Assembly: GCA_964629975.1 (NCBI GenBank)
Contig: CAZVUN010000126.1
Location: forward strand, 1-8,072
Reading direction: 5' to 3'
Origin: G020354085 sp964629975
GTDB lineage: Bacteria; Pseudomonadota; Gammaproteobacteria; Acidiferrobacterales; Sulfurifustaceae
Length of the DNA stretch: 8,072 nucleotides
Below the pieces are notes generated by a model. The model searched no databases. It worked only from the letters and a program-made list of their open reading frames with translations, and was not told the origin of the DNA. Both the position numbers and the translations under genes were made by a program. Of this stretch, positions 1 through 6,817 are shown in pieces (position 1 is the stretch's first letter; every line of letters begins with the position of its first letter).

Positions 1-51
1 AAGGGACAATTTTACTTGCCGAAAAGGGGACAAAATTGGTTGCCGTTGACA
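1..51. mobile_element. IS21-family-like insertion sequence terminus (partial)
   Basis: The first 51 bp are visibly richer in A+T than the rest of the window. They hold two imperfect direct repeats with a 24-bp period: GGGACAA at 3-9 and 27-33, each followed 13 bp later by TTGCCG at 16-21 and 40-45 (16 of 24 positions match between units). The segment ends at 51 in TTGACA, so read outward-in on the minus strand it starts TGTCAACGG. IS21-family elements have TGT...ACA ends and several terminal repeats that serve as transposase binding sites, and this layout fits. The body of the element (istA/istB) would lie to the left and is not in the window, so this could equally be a remnant or solo end. 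The assignment to IS21 is from memory of the family's ends, not from a search. Confidence 0.6.
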
Positions 52-2744
52 CCCGATGTGGCGGTGCGGCCCGCGGGCGCGCCCAGCCACGCCTCGAAGG
101 CCGCGCGCGGCATGGGGTGCGCGAAGTGGTAGCCCTGCAGAAAATCGACACCGAGCGCGCGCAGGCGTTCCGCCGTGGCCGCATCCTCCACGCCCTCCGC
201 GACGATACCGAGGTTGAAGGTCTTGGCAAGCTGGATGATCGCCTGCACCATGCTCAGGCCCTTCGGGTCGTGCAGGCGCCGCACGAAGGCGATGTCGATC
301 TTGAGCTCGCTCACCGGCAGATCGTGCAGCTGTGACAGCGAGGCGAAGCCGGTGCCGAAATCGTCGATCGAGATGTGAAAGCCCGCCGCGCGCAGCTCGC
401 GCAGGCGCTGGGCGGCATGTTCCACGTCGAGCAGCGCGATGCTTTCCGTCACCTCGAAGGTGATGGCGTCATGCGCCAGTGCGCGCGCGTCCACCTGCGC
501 GAGCAGCGTCTGGGCGAAGGCCGCCTGGAACAGCTGGCGCTTGGAGATGTTGACGTGCAGGCCGAGGTCGAGGCCGCGCGCCCGCCCGGCCTGCGCGGCC
601 TCGAGGCTCGCGAGCCATATCTGTTCACCGAGTTCGCGTATCAGGCCGAGGTTCTCGGCCATCGGAATGAAGGTCGCGGGACTGATCCAGCCGAGCGCCT
701 CGTCGTGCCAGCGCGCCAGCACCTCGACCCCGACACAGCGCCCGCTGGCGGCGGCGATGATCGGCTGGAACCAGGCCTGGATGCGGCCGTGCTGGATGGC
801 GCTCGCCAGCTGGCTCTGGATCTCGAAGTCCCGGCGGCTGCCGCCCTTGTCGTCCATGTCGCCAAAGAAGCAGATCTGGTTGCGCCCCTGGGCCTTGGCG
901 TGGAACAGCGCGCGGTCGGCCTGCGACAGCAGCGCGTCGGCGTTGCCGGCATCATCGGGATACAGGGCCACGCCCATGCTGAAGCCGATGCGGTACTCGC
1001 TGTGCGCGAGCGGCAACGGCGACTGCGCGGCCTGCGCGACCTTGCGTGCGACCTCGCGGATGGCGTCGTCCGATTCCATGTCGGGCAGCAGCAGCACGAA
1101 CTCGTCCCCGCCCCAGCGCGCCAGCGTATCGCCGCTGCGCAGGCGCTCGCGCAGCAGGCGCGCGAACATCACCAGCAGCTGGTCGCCGGTCTTGTGGCCG
1201 AGCGTGTCATTGACGTTCTTGAAGTGATCGAGATCGATGAAGCACACCCCGACCTTGCGCCCGGTGCGCTCGGCCAGGCGCAACGCGATCTTCATGCGGT
1301 CCTCGAGCAGCACGCGATTGGGCAGTTGCGTGAGCGCATCGTGCAGCGCCATGTGGTTGATCTGCTTCTCGTGCAGGTAGGACTGGGTGACGTCGCGCAG
1401 CACGCCGCGCACACCGTCAATCTGTCCGGCGGCGTCGTGGCGCGCCACCAGCCGGCACTCCACCCACACCGGATGCTCGGCGCTCGAGCCGCGCAGCCGG
1501 CAGCGCAGTGTCGCCGGACCCGGCTCGCCCTCGCGCAACGCCTCACAACGGGCGCGCAGCGTGCTCGCATCCTCGGCCTCGATATAGTCGAGGAAGGGGC
1601 GCCCGAGCGGCTGGTCCTCGTGCACGAGCTTGCTCCAGCCGGGACTGGCGTGGACGATGCGGCCGGTGGCGTCGACCTCCACCACCGCTTCCTCGAGCAG
1701 TGCCAGGGTCTCGAGGTGGCTGCGCTGCTCGTGCTGGCGCGCCTCGACCGTGCGCATCATCTCGCCCAGGGTGAGGGCGACATCGCGGATCTCGTCGCTG
1801 CGTGCGCGCGCCGCATCGAGCGCCGCCTCGACCTGCGCGGCCGATGCCCCGCGCGAGTAGGCCGCGGTGCCGTGCTCGAGCGCCTCGATGCGGCGAACCG
1901 TTTGCGTCAGCCAGCGCACCAGCGCGAGCCACAGCAGCAGCAGGATCACCAGCAACGACAGGAGCGGCGGCAGCAGGTAGTCGCGCAGCGGCAGGCTCTC
2001 CGGCAGGCGCTTCTGTACCACCAGCATCGGCTGCTCGGCCTCGCGCGGCGTCCACGGCAGTGCGATCTGGATCGACGTGCCCGCGGCTGACCGCACCAGT
2101 CCGGGCACACCGGCTGCGTCGCTCGGCGCCGTCGCCGGATGGGTGGACGCCACGCGCCGCCCGTGCAGGAACAGATGCAGATCGGCATCCGGCACCGTCA
2201 GGCTGGCGAGCACCGACGGCGTGATCGGCTTGAGCAGCACGAGCCGGCCCTGCCCCGCGCGGCCGAGCCAGATCGGCTGCACGAACAGGCGGTAGAGGTC
2301 CTGCGACTGCTGCGCCAGGAACCAGCCGGTCGCGAGATGGCGCGCGCCGGCCTCGAGCTCACTGGCCGCGGCGCCATAGCGAAAGCGCACCTCGCCCGCC
2401 TCATCGAGCAGCAGCAGGTGGGGAAAGCCGAGGAACTCCCATTGCGCATTGATGTAGGCGGTGAGGATCGCCCAGCGCACGGCCTCGGGTTCCTCCAGGA
2501 TGCGCGCGAACTCAAGCCGCGCCCGGGTCTGCTCGGCTTCGACCCGCCATTGCTCCACCACGCGCGGCAGTTGCACGGTGTAGTGGGCGCTCAGGCTATT
2601 GATCTCGTGCTGCAGCTCGCGTTCCTTGAGGGTCAGGTAGTTGTAGCCGGACACGGCGGCGAGCGCCGCGCTGGCCACCGCCATGACGGCCATCAATCGC
2701 AGCGTGGCCTGACTGCGCAGGCCGGGCGGGAGCGCGAGGGCCAT
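12..2744 (-). CDS. Membrane sensor PAS-GGDEF-EAL c-di-GMP enzyme
   Basis: Predicted inner-membrane protein of 910 residues that makes and/or degrades cyclic di-GMP. Order: TM1 about 15-37; periplasmic sensor region about 38-256; TM2 about 257-279; HAMP-like helical linker 280-335; PAS about 345-455; GGDEF 463-627; EAL 640-890. The GGDEF motif is exact (545-549), metal-site D504 is present in FIDLDHFKN, and an RxxD inhibitory site (RSGD, 536-539) sits five residues before it. The EAL signature reads EVLARW (674-679). The other expected phosphodiesterase residues are visible: Q660, N732, E764, DDFGTG at 794-799, K815, E850, E853 and Q870. Both activities are therefore plausible. The ATG at 2744 is chosen because upstream in-frame codons only shadow the preceding gene and the protein then begins with a TM segment. 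The ribosome site is weak (GGACGAG, 9 nt away). The start lies 5 bp after the stop of the binding-protein gene, so they are probably co-transcribed. Residues from about 898 to the stop come from the IS-like end, just past the EAL domain. Confidence 0.93.
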   Translation of the reverse strand: MALALPPGLRSQATLRLMAVMAVASAALAAVSGYNYLTLKERELQHEINSLSAHYTVQLPRVVEQWRVEAEQTRARLEFARILEEPEAVRWAILTAYINAQWEFLGFPHLLLLDEAGEVRFRYGAAASELEAGARHLATGWFLAQQSQDLYRLFVQPIWLGRAGQGRLVLLKPITPSVLASLTVPDADLHLFLHGRRVASTHPATAPSDAAGVPGLVRSAAGTSIQIALPWTPREAEQPMLVVQKRLPESLPLRDYLLPPLLSLLVILLLLWLALVRWLTQTVRRIEALEHGTAAYSRGASAAQVEAALDAARARSDEIRDVALTLGEMMRTVEARQHEQRSHLETLALLEEAVVEVDATGRIVHASPGWSKLVHEDQPLGRPFLDYIEAEDASTLRARCEALREGEPGPATLRCRLRGSSAEHPVWVECRLVARHDAAGQIDGVRGVLRDVTQSYLHEKQINHMALHDALTQLPNRVLLEDRMKIALRLAERTGRKVGVCFIDLDHFKNVNDTLGHKTGDQLLVMFARLLRERLRSGDTLARWGGDEFVLLLPDMESDDAIREVARKVAQAAQSPLPLAHSEYRIGFSMGVALYPDDAGNADALLSQADRALFHAKAQGRNQICFFGDMDDKGGSRRDFEIQSQLASAIQHGRIQAWFQPIIAAASGRCVGVEVLARWHDEALGWISPATFIPMAENLGLIRELGEQIWLASLEAAQAGRARGLDLGLHVNISKRQLFQAAFAQTLLAQVDARALAHDAITFEVTESIALLDVEHAAQRLRELRAAGFHISIDDFGTGFASLSQLHDLPVSELKIDIAFVRRLHDPKGLSMVQAIIQLAKTFNLGIVAEGVEDAATAERLRALGVDFLQGYHFAHPMPRAAFEAWLGAPAGRTATSGVNGNQFCPLFGK

Positions 2745-2749
2745 GCGCG

Positions 2750-3760
2750 TCAGCTCGTCCGCCCGGCCCAGGTGTCGAGCACGACCGCGTCCGGGTCGAT
2801 GTGCGCGCCCGGCAGACTCGAGGCGGCGATGAACTGGCGCGTGCTGGCGATCTCGCGCGAGGAGAAGCGCCCGTCGCTGCTGTACAGCTGGGGCAGGCGC
2901 GCCAGGACCTTGAGAAACTGCTCGCGCTCGGTGCGGTCCGCGATCGCGAGGCGGTCGATCAGCGCGGCGGGCGGGTGCCGGCGGATCCACGCGAGCGAAC
3001 CCTGGACCATGCGCACCAGGCGCGCCACGCGCTGCGGATCCTGCTGCGCCAGACGGCGCGTCGTCGCGACCGTCGAGCGCAGGTGATTGAGGCCCGGCAC
3101 CTGCGCGCTGACCTTGGGATCGGCGACATCGAGCAGCACGTGACCCACCCCGTCACTCACCAGACCGCTCACGAACGGCTCCTCGCAGAACACCGCGTCC
3201 ACGACCCGCCCGCGCAGCGCCCCGCGCTGACCGGCCATGTTCTGCGCCGTGCCGACCCAGCGCACATCGTCCGCGCCCACCCCGTAGGTCGCCAGAATGA
3301 TCTCCGCGAGCGACTGCAGGTAGGTCTTGGTGGTGGCGCTGCCGACCGACACGCCGATGCTGCGCCCCTTGAGATCGCCCGGTGTGCGGATGCGCGTGCG
3401 CAGCTCGCTGCGTACCACGAAGCCAAACGGCGGGGTGCGCCCGCTCACCGGCACCACCGCCACGGCGTCGAGCCCCTTGGCGGCCAGGGCCACGGTGATG
3501 GAGAACGCGAAGGCGGCGAAATGCGCATTGCCGGCCAGCACGTCGTCCATGCCCTGCACGCCGCTCGGGAAATGCCGCAGCACCAGCTCGGTGCCCTGTT
3601 CGCGGTCGAGCCCGAGCGGCTTGATCAGCTCAAGCGGCAGGAACGGCAGGGCGCGCGGTCCGGGAATATTGAGGCGAATCGGATCATCGGCAGGCGTTGC
3701 GCGCACCGGCCACGCCAGTGCCGGCAGCGTGAGCAGAAACTGCCTGCGGGTCATGGGCAT
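2750..3760 (-). CDS. NMT1/THI5-like periplasmic substrate-binding protein
   Basis: A 336-residue protein of the NMT1/THI5-like (SsuA/TauA/ThiY-type) solute-binding class, predicted to act in the periplasm. The N-terminus carries a twin-arginine signal, TRRQFLL at 4-10, followed by a short hydrophobic stretch and a likely cleavage site after VRA (19-21). Mature features typical of the class include the PFLPLELIKPLG segment (39-50), the GxxD-type segment with the V-AGNAHFA stretch (70-82), the TPGDLKGRSIGVSVGS hinge/ligand segment (127-141) and VDAVFCEEPF (187-196). The ATG at 3760 is preferred because GGAGGGAGA lies 8 nt upstream; a second ATG at 3754 is too far from it. In-frame codons further upstream to 3898 look non-coding. 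It is the first gene of a two-gene unit with the GGDEF/EAL protein and no ABC permease or ATPase is visible. That suggests a sensory partner role, though a transporter beyond the window cannot be excluded. The ligand is not predictable; related proteins bind sulfonates, pyrimidines or other small organics. Confidence 0.88.
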   Translation of the reverse strand: MPMTRRQFLLTLPALAWPVRATPADDPIRLNIPGPRALPFLPLELIKPLGLDREQGTELVLRHFPSGVQGMDDVLAGNAHFAAFAFSITVALAAKGLDAVAVVPVSGRTPPFGFVVRSELRTRIRTPGDLKGRSIGVSVGSATTKTYLQSLAEIILATYGVGADDVRWVGTAQNMAGQRGALRGRVVDAVFCEEPFVSGLVSDGVGHVLLDVADPKVSAQVPGLNHLRSTVATTRRLAQQDPQRVARLVRMVQGSLAWIRRHPPAALIDRLAIADRTEREQFLKVLARLPQLYSSDGRFSSREIASTRQFIAASSLPGAHIDPDAVVLDTWAGRTS

Positions 3761-3764
3761 GATC

Positions 3765-3773
3765 TCTCCCTCC
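3765..3773 (-). promoter_or_regulatory. Strong ribosome binding site of the binding-protein gene
   Basis: On the minus strand this reads GGAGGGAGA, with its GGAGG core 8 nt before the ATG at 3760. It decides the start against the in-frame ATG at 3754 and the longer open frame reaching 3898. A TACACT hexamer on the minus strand at 3799-3794 could be a -10 box giving a leader of roughly 27 nt, but no convincing -35 box accompanies it. Confidence 0.6.
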
Positions 3774-4331
3774 GCGGTGCTCCCCAACGGAACAGTGTAG
3801 CCCGTGACAGCGGCCGCGGCGGGAGGATCGGGCGGCAGAGGCCGGCGCGCGGTGGCAGCGGTGCCGCGCCCGGCCCGCGTCAAGCGGCCGTGGCTCACGG
3901 GGCGCAGGCGCGTGCCGCCATTGCCGCGCGGTCGGCGCGGATTTGCTTTCCGCCGCCCGACGTCACGACACCGCCGGCGCGCCGCGCAAAGGCCGCTCGG
4001 TGCGTGTCCGGCGCAGAGATTGGGCGCCTGCTACGCGAGGTGGGCGATTGCCATCCGCTGCGCGCGCCGCGCGCGTGCTGCTTGGTGCAACCCGGCTGGG
4101 GCGAATCGCCAGCCGTTGCTTCGCCCCGCAGGCCTGCCAGCCTCTTAACCGCGCCACCCCGTTTCGCACGCCGGCCCGGATCGGGAGCCCGCGAGATGCT
4201 GCAATTGCCGCGTTTTCCGCATAGGATGCGCGCAGGCTGGATCCGGCGAAACAGGGCGCAGCAGCCGCTCGCACCGACCGGACCCGTAGCCATTTTCGAA
4301 CGTGTCGGTGCCGCGAATGCGCCCGGCAGCG
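3774..4331. other. Long intergenic region between divergent transcription units
   Basis: The interval of about 580 bp between the two divergent starts (3760 and 4344) holds no credible gene. Open frames here have arginine/alanine-rich, low-complexity translations typical of GC-rich non-coding DNA and no good ribosome site. It must contain promoters for both flanking units. Visible structures are an 8-bp inverted repeat, GGGGCGAA at 4098-4105 and TTCGCCCC at 4120-4127 with a 14-nt loop; a 10-bp palindrome GCAGGCCTGC at 4128-4137 immediately after it; and a palindrome GCAATTGC at 4201-4208. For the plus-strand gene, TTGCCG (4205-4210) and TAGGAT (4222-4227) resemble sigma-70 hexamers but are only 11 bp apart, too close for a normal promoter. 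No promoter is called with confidence. Confidence 0.5.
4098..4137. repeat. Inverted repeat plus adjoining 10-bp palindrome
   Basis: A perfect 8-bp inverted repeat (GGGGCGAA / TTCGCCCC, loop 14 nt) runs directly into the palindrome GCAGGCCTGC. Together they occupy 40 bp in the divergent intergenic region, about 210 bp before the lipoprotein start. They could be an operator, an RNA hairpin, or chance in GC-rich DNA. There is no T-tract, so an intrinsic terminator is unlikely. Confidence 0.35.
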
Positions 4332-4343
4332 AAGGGAGGGTGA

Positions 4344-5969
4344 ATGCGATTTCGCCGCGTGCGTCACGCGCTCTTGCTGGTGTGGGCCGCTGGCCTCGCC
4401 GCGTGCAGCAGCGGGGCGAGCCAGGACGTGAGCAGCACGGTCACGACCAGCAGCCTCGCGTTCAGCGCCGCCAGTCCCGATGCGCCCACGCCAGCGGCGC
4501 AAACCGTCGGCGCGACCTTCGGTCCGGGCACGGTGTACGTCGCCATCCTGCACGACGGCTCGGCGATCGCCGATGTGAGCTACACGCTGAGCGGTAGCAG
4601 CGCGCAGATCACCGTCACGCCCGCCTCTCCCGCCACCCTGGGGGCCGGGGCATTCACCGGCGCGCTCACCGTGACCGGGTACCGCTGCGCGGATGCGGCG
4701 TGCCTGCGTCTGTTGCCGGGCAACACCTCCGTGGTGAATGTAACTTATGGTATTCCGCCGATCGTGCGCTACATCGCGCCGTATGTGGGAACCGCCAACA
4801 CCGCGCAGACGGCCATCATCCGCGGACAGGGATTCAGCAGCTTCACCGTGCAGGGCGTGACCTTCGGCGGTACCGCGGCCACCACCTTCACGGTCGTAAG
4901 TGACACCGAGATTCACGCCGATTACCCTGCGCTCGCCGCCGGCAGCTACCCGGTTGCGCTTGAGGTGCCCACCAGCCCCGGCCCGATCACCTCGGCGGCG
5001 AGCCTCAGGGTGGTGGCGCCGACCGGCTACCCGGCGGCGACCCTTGCCTATCCGGCCGCCGCGCCCGCCGTGCAGGCACTCGTCTACGATGCCGAGCGCC
5101 GCGCACTGCTCGTGGCGCTGAACGACGCGACCGCCGGCGGCACGCTCGTGCGCTACGCCTTCAACGGCGCCAGCTGGGACGCACCGGCCACGGCCGCCCT
5201 CAGCGGTCTCACGGACATCGCCCTGTCGACGCGCGGGTCCGAGCTGCTGGCGTTGTCCCAGACCGCGCTCACCCACGTCGATCCCGCGACGCTCGCGGCC
5301 GGCACGGTCACGCCGGCCCCGGCCCTCGCCTCCGGCGTCACGCTCAAGCAGCTCGCGGTGGCGAACGACGACACCGCGGTGGTGACCAGCGGCGCCAGCG
5401 GCAGCGCCGGCACGCCGGTCAGCCTCTACCGCGTGGCCAGCGCGACGTTCGCATCGCCCGCGTCCACGCTCAATCTGATCAACGCGACCCCGCGCGCGGC
5501 CGCCGACGGATCGACCCTGGCGATCGTGCAGGGCGACGCGGCGCTCACCGAGCCGCCGGGCGTCTATCGCTACACCGCCGCGACGCAGGGCTTCTCCGCC
5601 GCCGGCATCGCACTCAATCAGAATGCGGTTGCGCCGGCGCTCGACCGGGCGGCGACCCGTATCGTGCTGAACGGCACCAACGTGTACGACAGCGGCTATC
5701 AGCTGCTCGGCACGCTGCCGGCCACGACGGCGGCGGTGACGCTGCGTCCGGATGGCACGCGTGCCTACACCTTCGATTCCGCCGCGGGCCAGATCCTGAC
5801 CTTTGATCTCACGGCGAGCCCCGCCGGCGGTGCCTTTGCCCAAGGCGGCGCGCCGCTCACACCCGCGGGTGATCCCGGCACCGGCGTCCGGATGACGATC
5901 AGCCCCGATGGCGGCACGCTGTTCCTCGCCGGCAGCAGCCAGATCGTGGTGCAGCCGCTGCCGCCGTGA
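4344..5969 (+). CDS. IPT/TIG-domain lipoprotein with beta-propeller-like C-terminal half
   Basis: A 541-residue predicted lipoprotein. The signal is short: basic RFRRVRH, a hydrophobic core, then the lipobox LAAC with C21 as the lipidated residue. The next residues are Ser-Ser, without an Asp at +2, which favours sorting to the outer membrane. Residues about 36-136 look like a beta-sandwich repeat seen in IPT-type surface proteins, including a Cys pair in YRCADAACLRLLPG (C115, C120). Residues about 138-226 form an IPT/TIG immunoglobulin-like domain (IIRGQGFSSF, FGGTAAT, SDTEIHADYPA, GSYPVAL). Residues about 235-541 contain recurring blade-like strands, for example LVYDAERRALLVAL, VTLRPDGTRAYTFD and MTISPDGGTLFLAG, consistent with a beta-propeller. 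The ATG is supported by an AGGGAGG ribosome site 4 nt upstream (4334-4340) and by the signal sequence. Likely co-transcribed with the barrel gene 37 bp downstream. Exact role unknown; a cell-surface binding or scaffold function is inferred from architecture only. Confidence 0.88.
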   Translation: MRFRRVRHALLLVWAAGLAACSSGASQDVSSTVTTSSLAFSAASPDAPTPAAQTVGATFGPGTVYVAILHDGSAIADVSYTLSGSSAQITVTPASPATLGAGAFTGALTVTGYRCADAACLRLLPGNTSVVNVTYGIPPIVRYIAPYVGTANTAQTAIIRGQGFSSFTVQGVTFGGTAATTFTVVSDTEIHADYPALAAGSYPVALEVPTSPGPITSAASLRVVAPTGYPAATLAYPAAAPAVQALVYDAERRALLVALNDATAGGTLVRYAFNGASWDAPATAALSGLTDIALSTRGSELLALSQTALTHVDPATLAAGTVTPAPALASGVTLKQLAVANDDTAVVTSGASGSAGTPVSLYRVASATFASPASTLNLINATPRAAADGSTLAIVQGDAALTEPPGVYRYTAATQGFSAAGIALNQNAVAPALDRAATRIVLNGTNVYDSGYQLLGTLPATTAAVTLRPDGTRAYTFDSAAGQILTFDLTASPAGGAFAQGGAPLTPAGDPGTGVRMTISPDGGTLFLAGSSQIVVQPLPP

Positions 5970-6006
5970 ACCGCTACTGCAACAGGTCACAGGAGCGATC
6001 GACCCG

Positions 6007-6789
6007 ATGACGCGCCATCTCCTCGCCGTGCTGCTGCTGGTTCATGGCACCTGCGCGCTGGCCGACCGGCGCGCGGTCGAAAGCGCCAATTTCGAGATGG
6101 GCATCACCGCCGGTGACACGCTGCGCGCCGGCACGCGCGCCGAAAACTTCTACGGCATCAACGCGCGCGGTGTCTTCGCCCTCGGCGACTACCTCGGCGC
6201 GGCGCTCTCGGCGGACGGTACGCGCACCAACCTTGGCGACGCCTTCCGTTCCGAGACCGGCGCCGTGACGGCGTCCGGCGCACCGCCCGAGTGCGAGATC
6301 GACAGCAGCCGTATCGACGCCGATCTGTTCCTGCGCGACGCGGCCATTGGTCGCATGGGCCTGCGCTACGGCGCCGGACAGGCGCGCTCGAAGTGTGCCG
6401 CGACCTTCCTGCCGAGCGGCACCGGCAGCCTCGACAGCCAGACCGCGGTGGCGGAGGCCGAGTACTATTTCGCGCGCATCACGCTCGGTGCGAGCCGCAC
6501 GTACACGCGCTTCGATGGTTCCGTCAGTCTGGATGCCGCGACGCTCAGCGCGTCCTGGTACCCGGCCGACAACGTGCGGCTGCGGCTGGCGGCCGACGGT
6601 CTGGACTTCGAGGACACCTACCGCTTCGACGTGCACTACCAGCCGGCGCTGGTCGGCAACGCCATCGACCTGTTCGCCGGCTACACGCTGTACGACCTGC
6701 CGGAAAAAACGCACACCCTCCTGGTCGGGATCAGCTACTTCTTCGACACGCGCGTCGGACTGCTCACGCGCGATCGCCACTACCGCTGA
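6007..6789 (+). CDS. Small outer-membrane beta-barrel-like protein
   Basis: A 260-residue secreted protein that I do not recognise as a named family. The signal peptide is clear (MTRHLLAVLLL...) with a probable signal-peptidase-I site after CALA (16-19); C16 lacks a proper lipobox. The mature part alternates polar and hydrophobic residues in successive strands ending in turns, such as ARGVFALGDYLGAALSAD, GRMGLRYGAGQ, AEYYFARITLGASRTY, LSASWYPADNVRLRLAADG, IDLFAGYTLYDL and HTLLVGISYFF. This is the pattern of an 8- to 10-strand outer-membrane barrel. The last strand ends in aromatic YFF (244-246) and is followed by a 14-residue tail, so the usual C-terminal aromatic is not at the terminus. The mature protein has only two cysteines, C96 and C130, which may form a disulfide. 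The ATG at 6007 is chosen for the signal peptide; AGGAG at 5991-5995 is 11 nt away, slightly long. Follows the lipoprotein gene by 37 bp. Confidence 0.82.
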   Translation: MTRHLLAVLLLVHGTCALADRRAVESANFEMGITAGDTLRAGTRAENFYGINARGVFALGDYLGAALSADGTRTNLGDAFRSETGAVTASGAPPECEIDSSRIDADLFLRDAAIGRMGLRYGAGQARSKCAATFLPSGTGSLDSQTAVAEAEYYFARITLGASRTYTRFDGSVSLDAATLSASWYPADNVRLRLAADGLDFEDTYRFDVHYQPALVGNAIDLFAGYTLYDLPEKTHTLLVGISYFFDTRVGLLTRDRHYR

Positions 6790-6817
6790 CCGGCGCGCAC
6801 GGTTAACGCGCCGCGTC
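6788..6817. terminator. GC-rich hairpin between convergent genes
   Basis: CGGCGCG at 6791-6797 and CGCGCCG at 6807-6813 form a perfect 7-bp stem around a 9-nt loop. GAC (6788-6790) and GTC (6815-6817) can extend it past one bulged base. It spans the only 13 bp between the barrel stop and the hydrolase stop, and overlaps both stop regions. It may end transcription in both directions, but neither strand has a T-tract, so it is a weak candidate. Confidence 0.35.

Noticed and set aside
375..2090. Open frame of 571 codons on the plus strand, antisense to the GGDEF/EAL gene
   Set aside because: The opposite strand has unambiguous PAS, GGDEF and EAL motifs. This frame is a Gln/Arg/Leu/Ala-rich shadow without recognisable features.
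2745..2990. N-terminal extension of the GGDEF/EAL protein by 82 residues
   Set aside because: The extra codons overlap the binding-protein gene and translate to an Arg/Pro/Ala-rich sequence. The ATG at 2744 puts a TM segment near the start.
3761..3898. N-terminal extension of the binding protein by 46 residues
   Set aside because: It would bury the Tat signal inside the protein. A strong GGAGG site lies 8 nt before the ATG at 3760.
4205..4227. TTGCCG and TAGGAT as a sigma-70 promoter for the lipoprotein gene
   Set aside because: The hexamers are 11 bp apart, far from the usual 16-18 bp, and each matches the consensus only partly.
3895..4293. Possible 132-residue minus-strand gene in the intergenic region
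   Set aside because: No ribosome site or recognisable motif, and scattered Arg/Ala/Gly/Cys composition typical of non-coding GC-rich DNA.
2801..4597. Open frame of 598 codons on the plus strand across the binding protein and the intergenic region
   Set aside because: It runs through a well-supported opposite-strand gene, the non-coding gap and into another frame of the lipoprotein gene. Composition is shadow-like throughout.
3963..5990. Open frame of 675 codons on the minus strand, antisense to the lipoprotein gene
   Set aside because: Its translation is dominated by Arg, Gly and Ala with no domain or signal, as expected of a shadow frame in GC-rich coding DNA. The plus strand has a lipobox, IPT domain and ribosome site.
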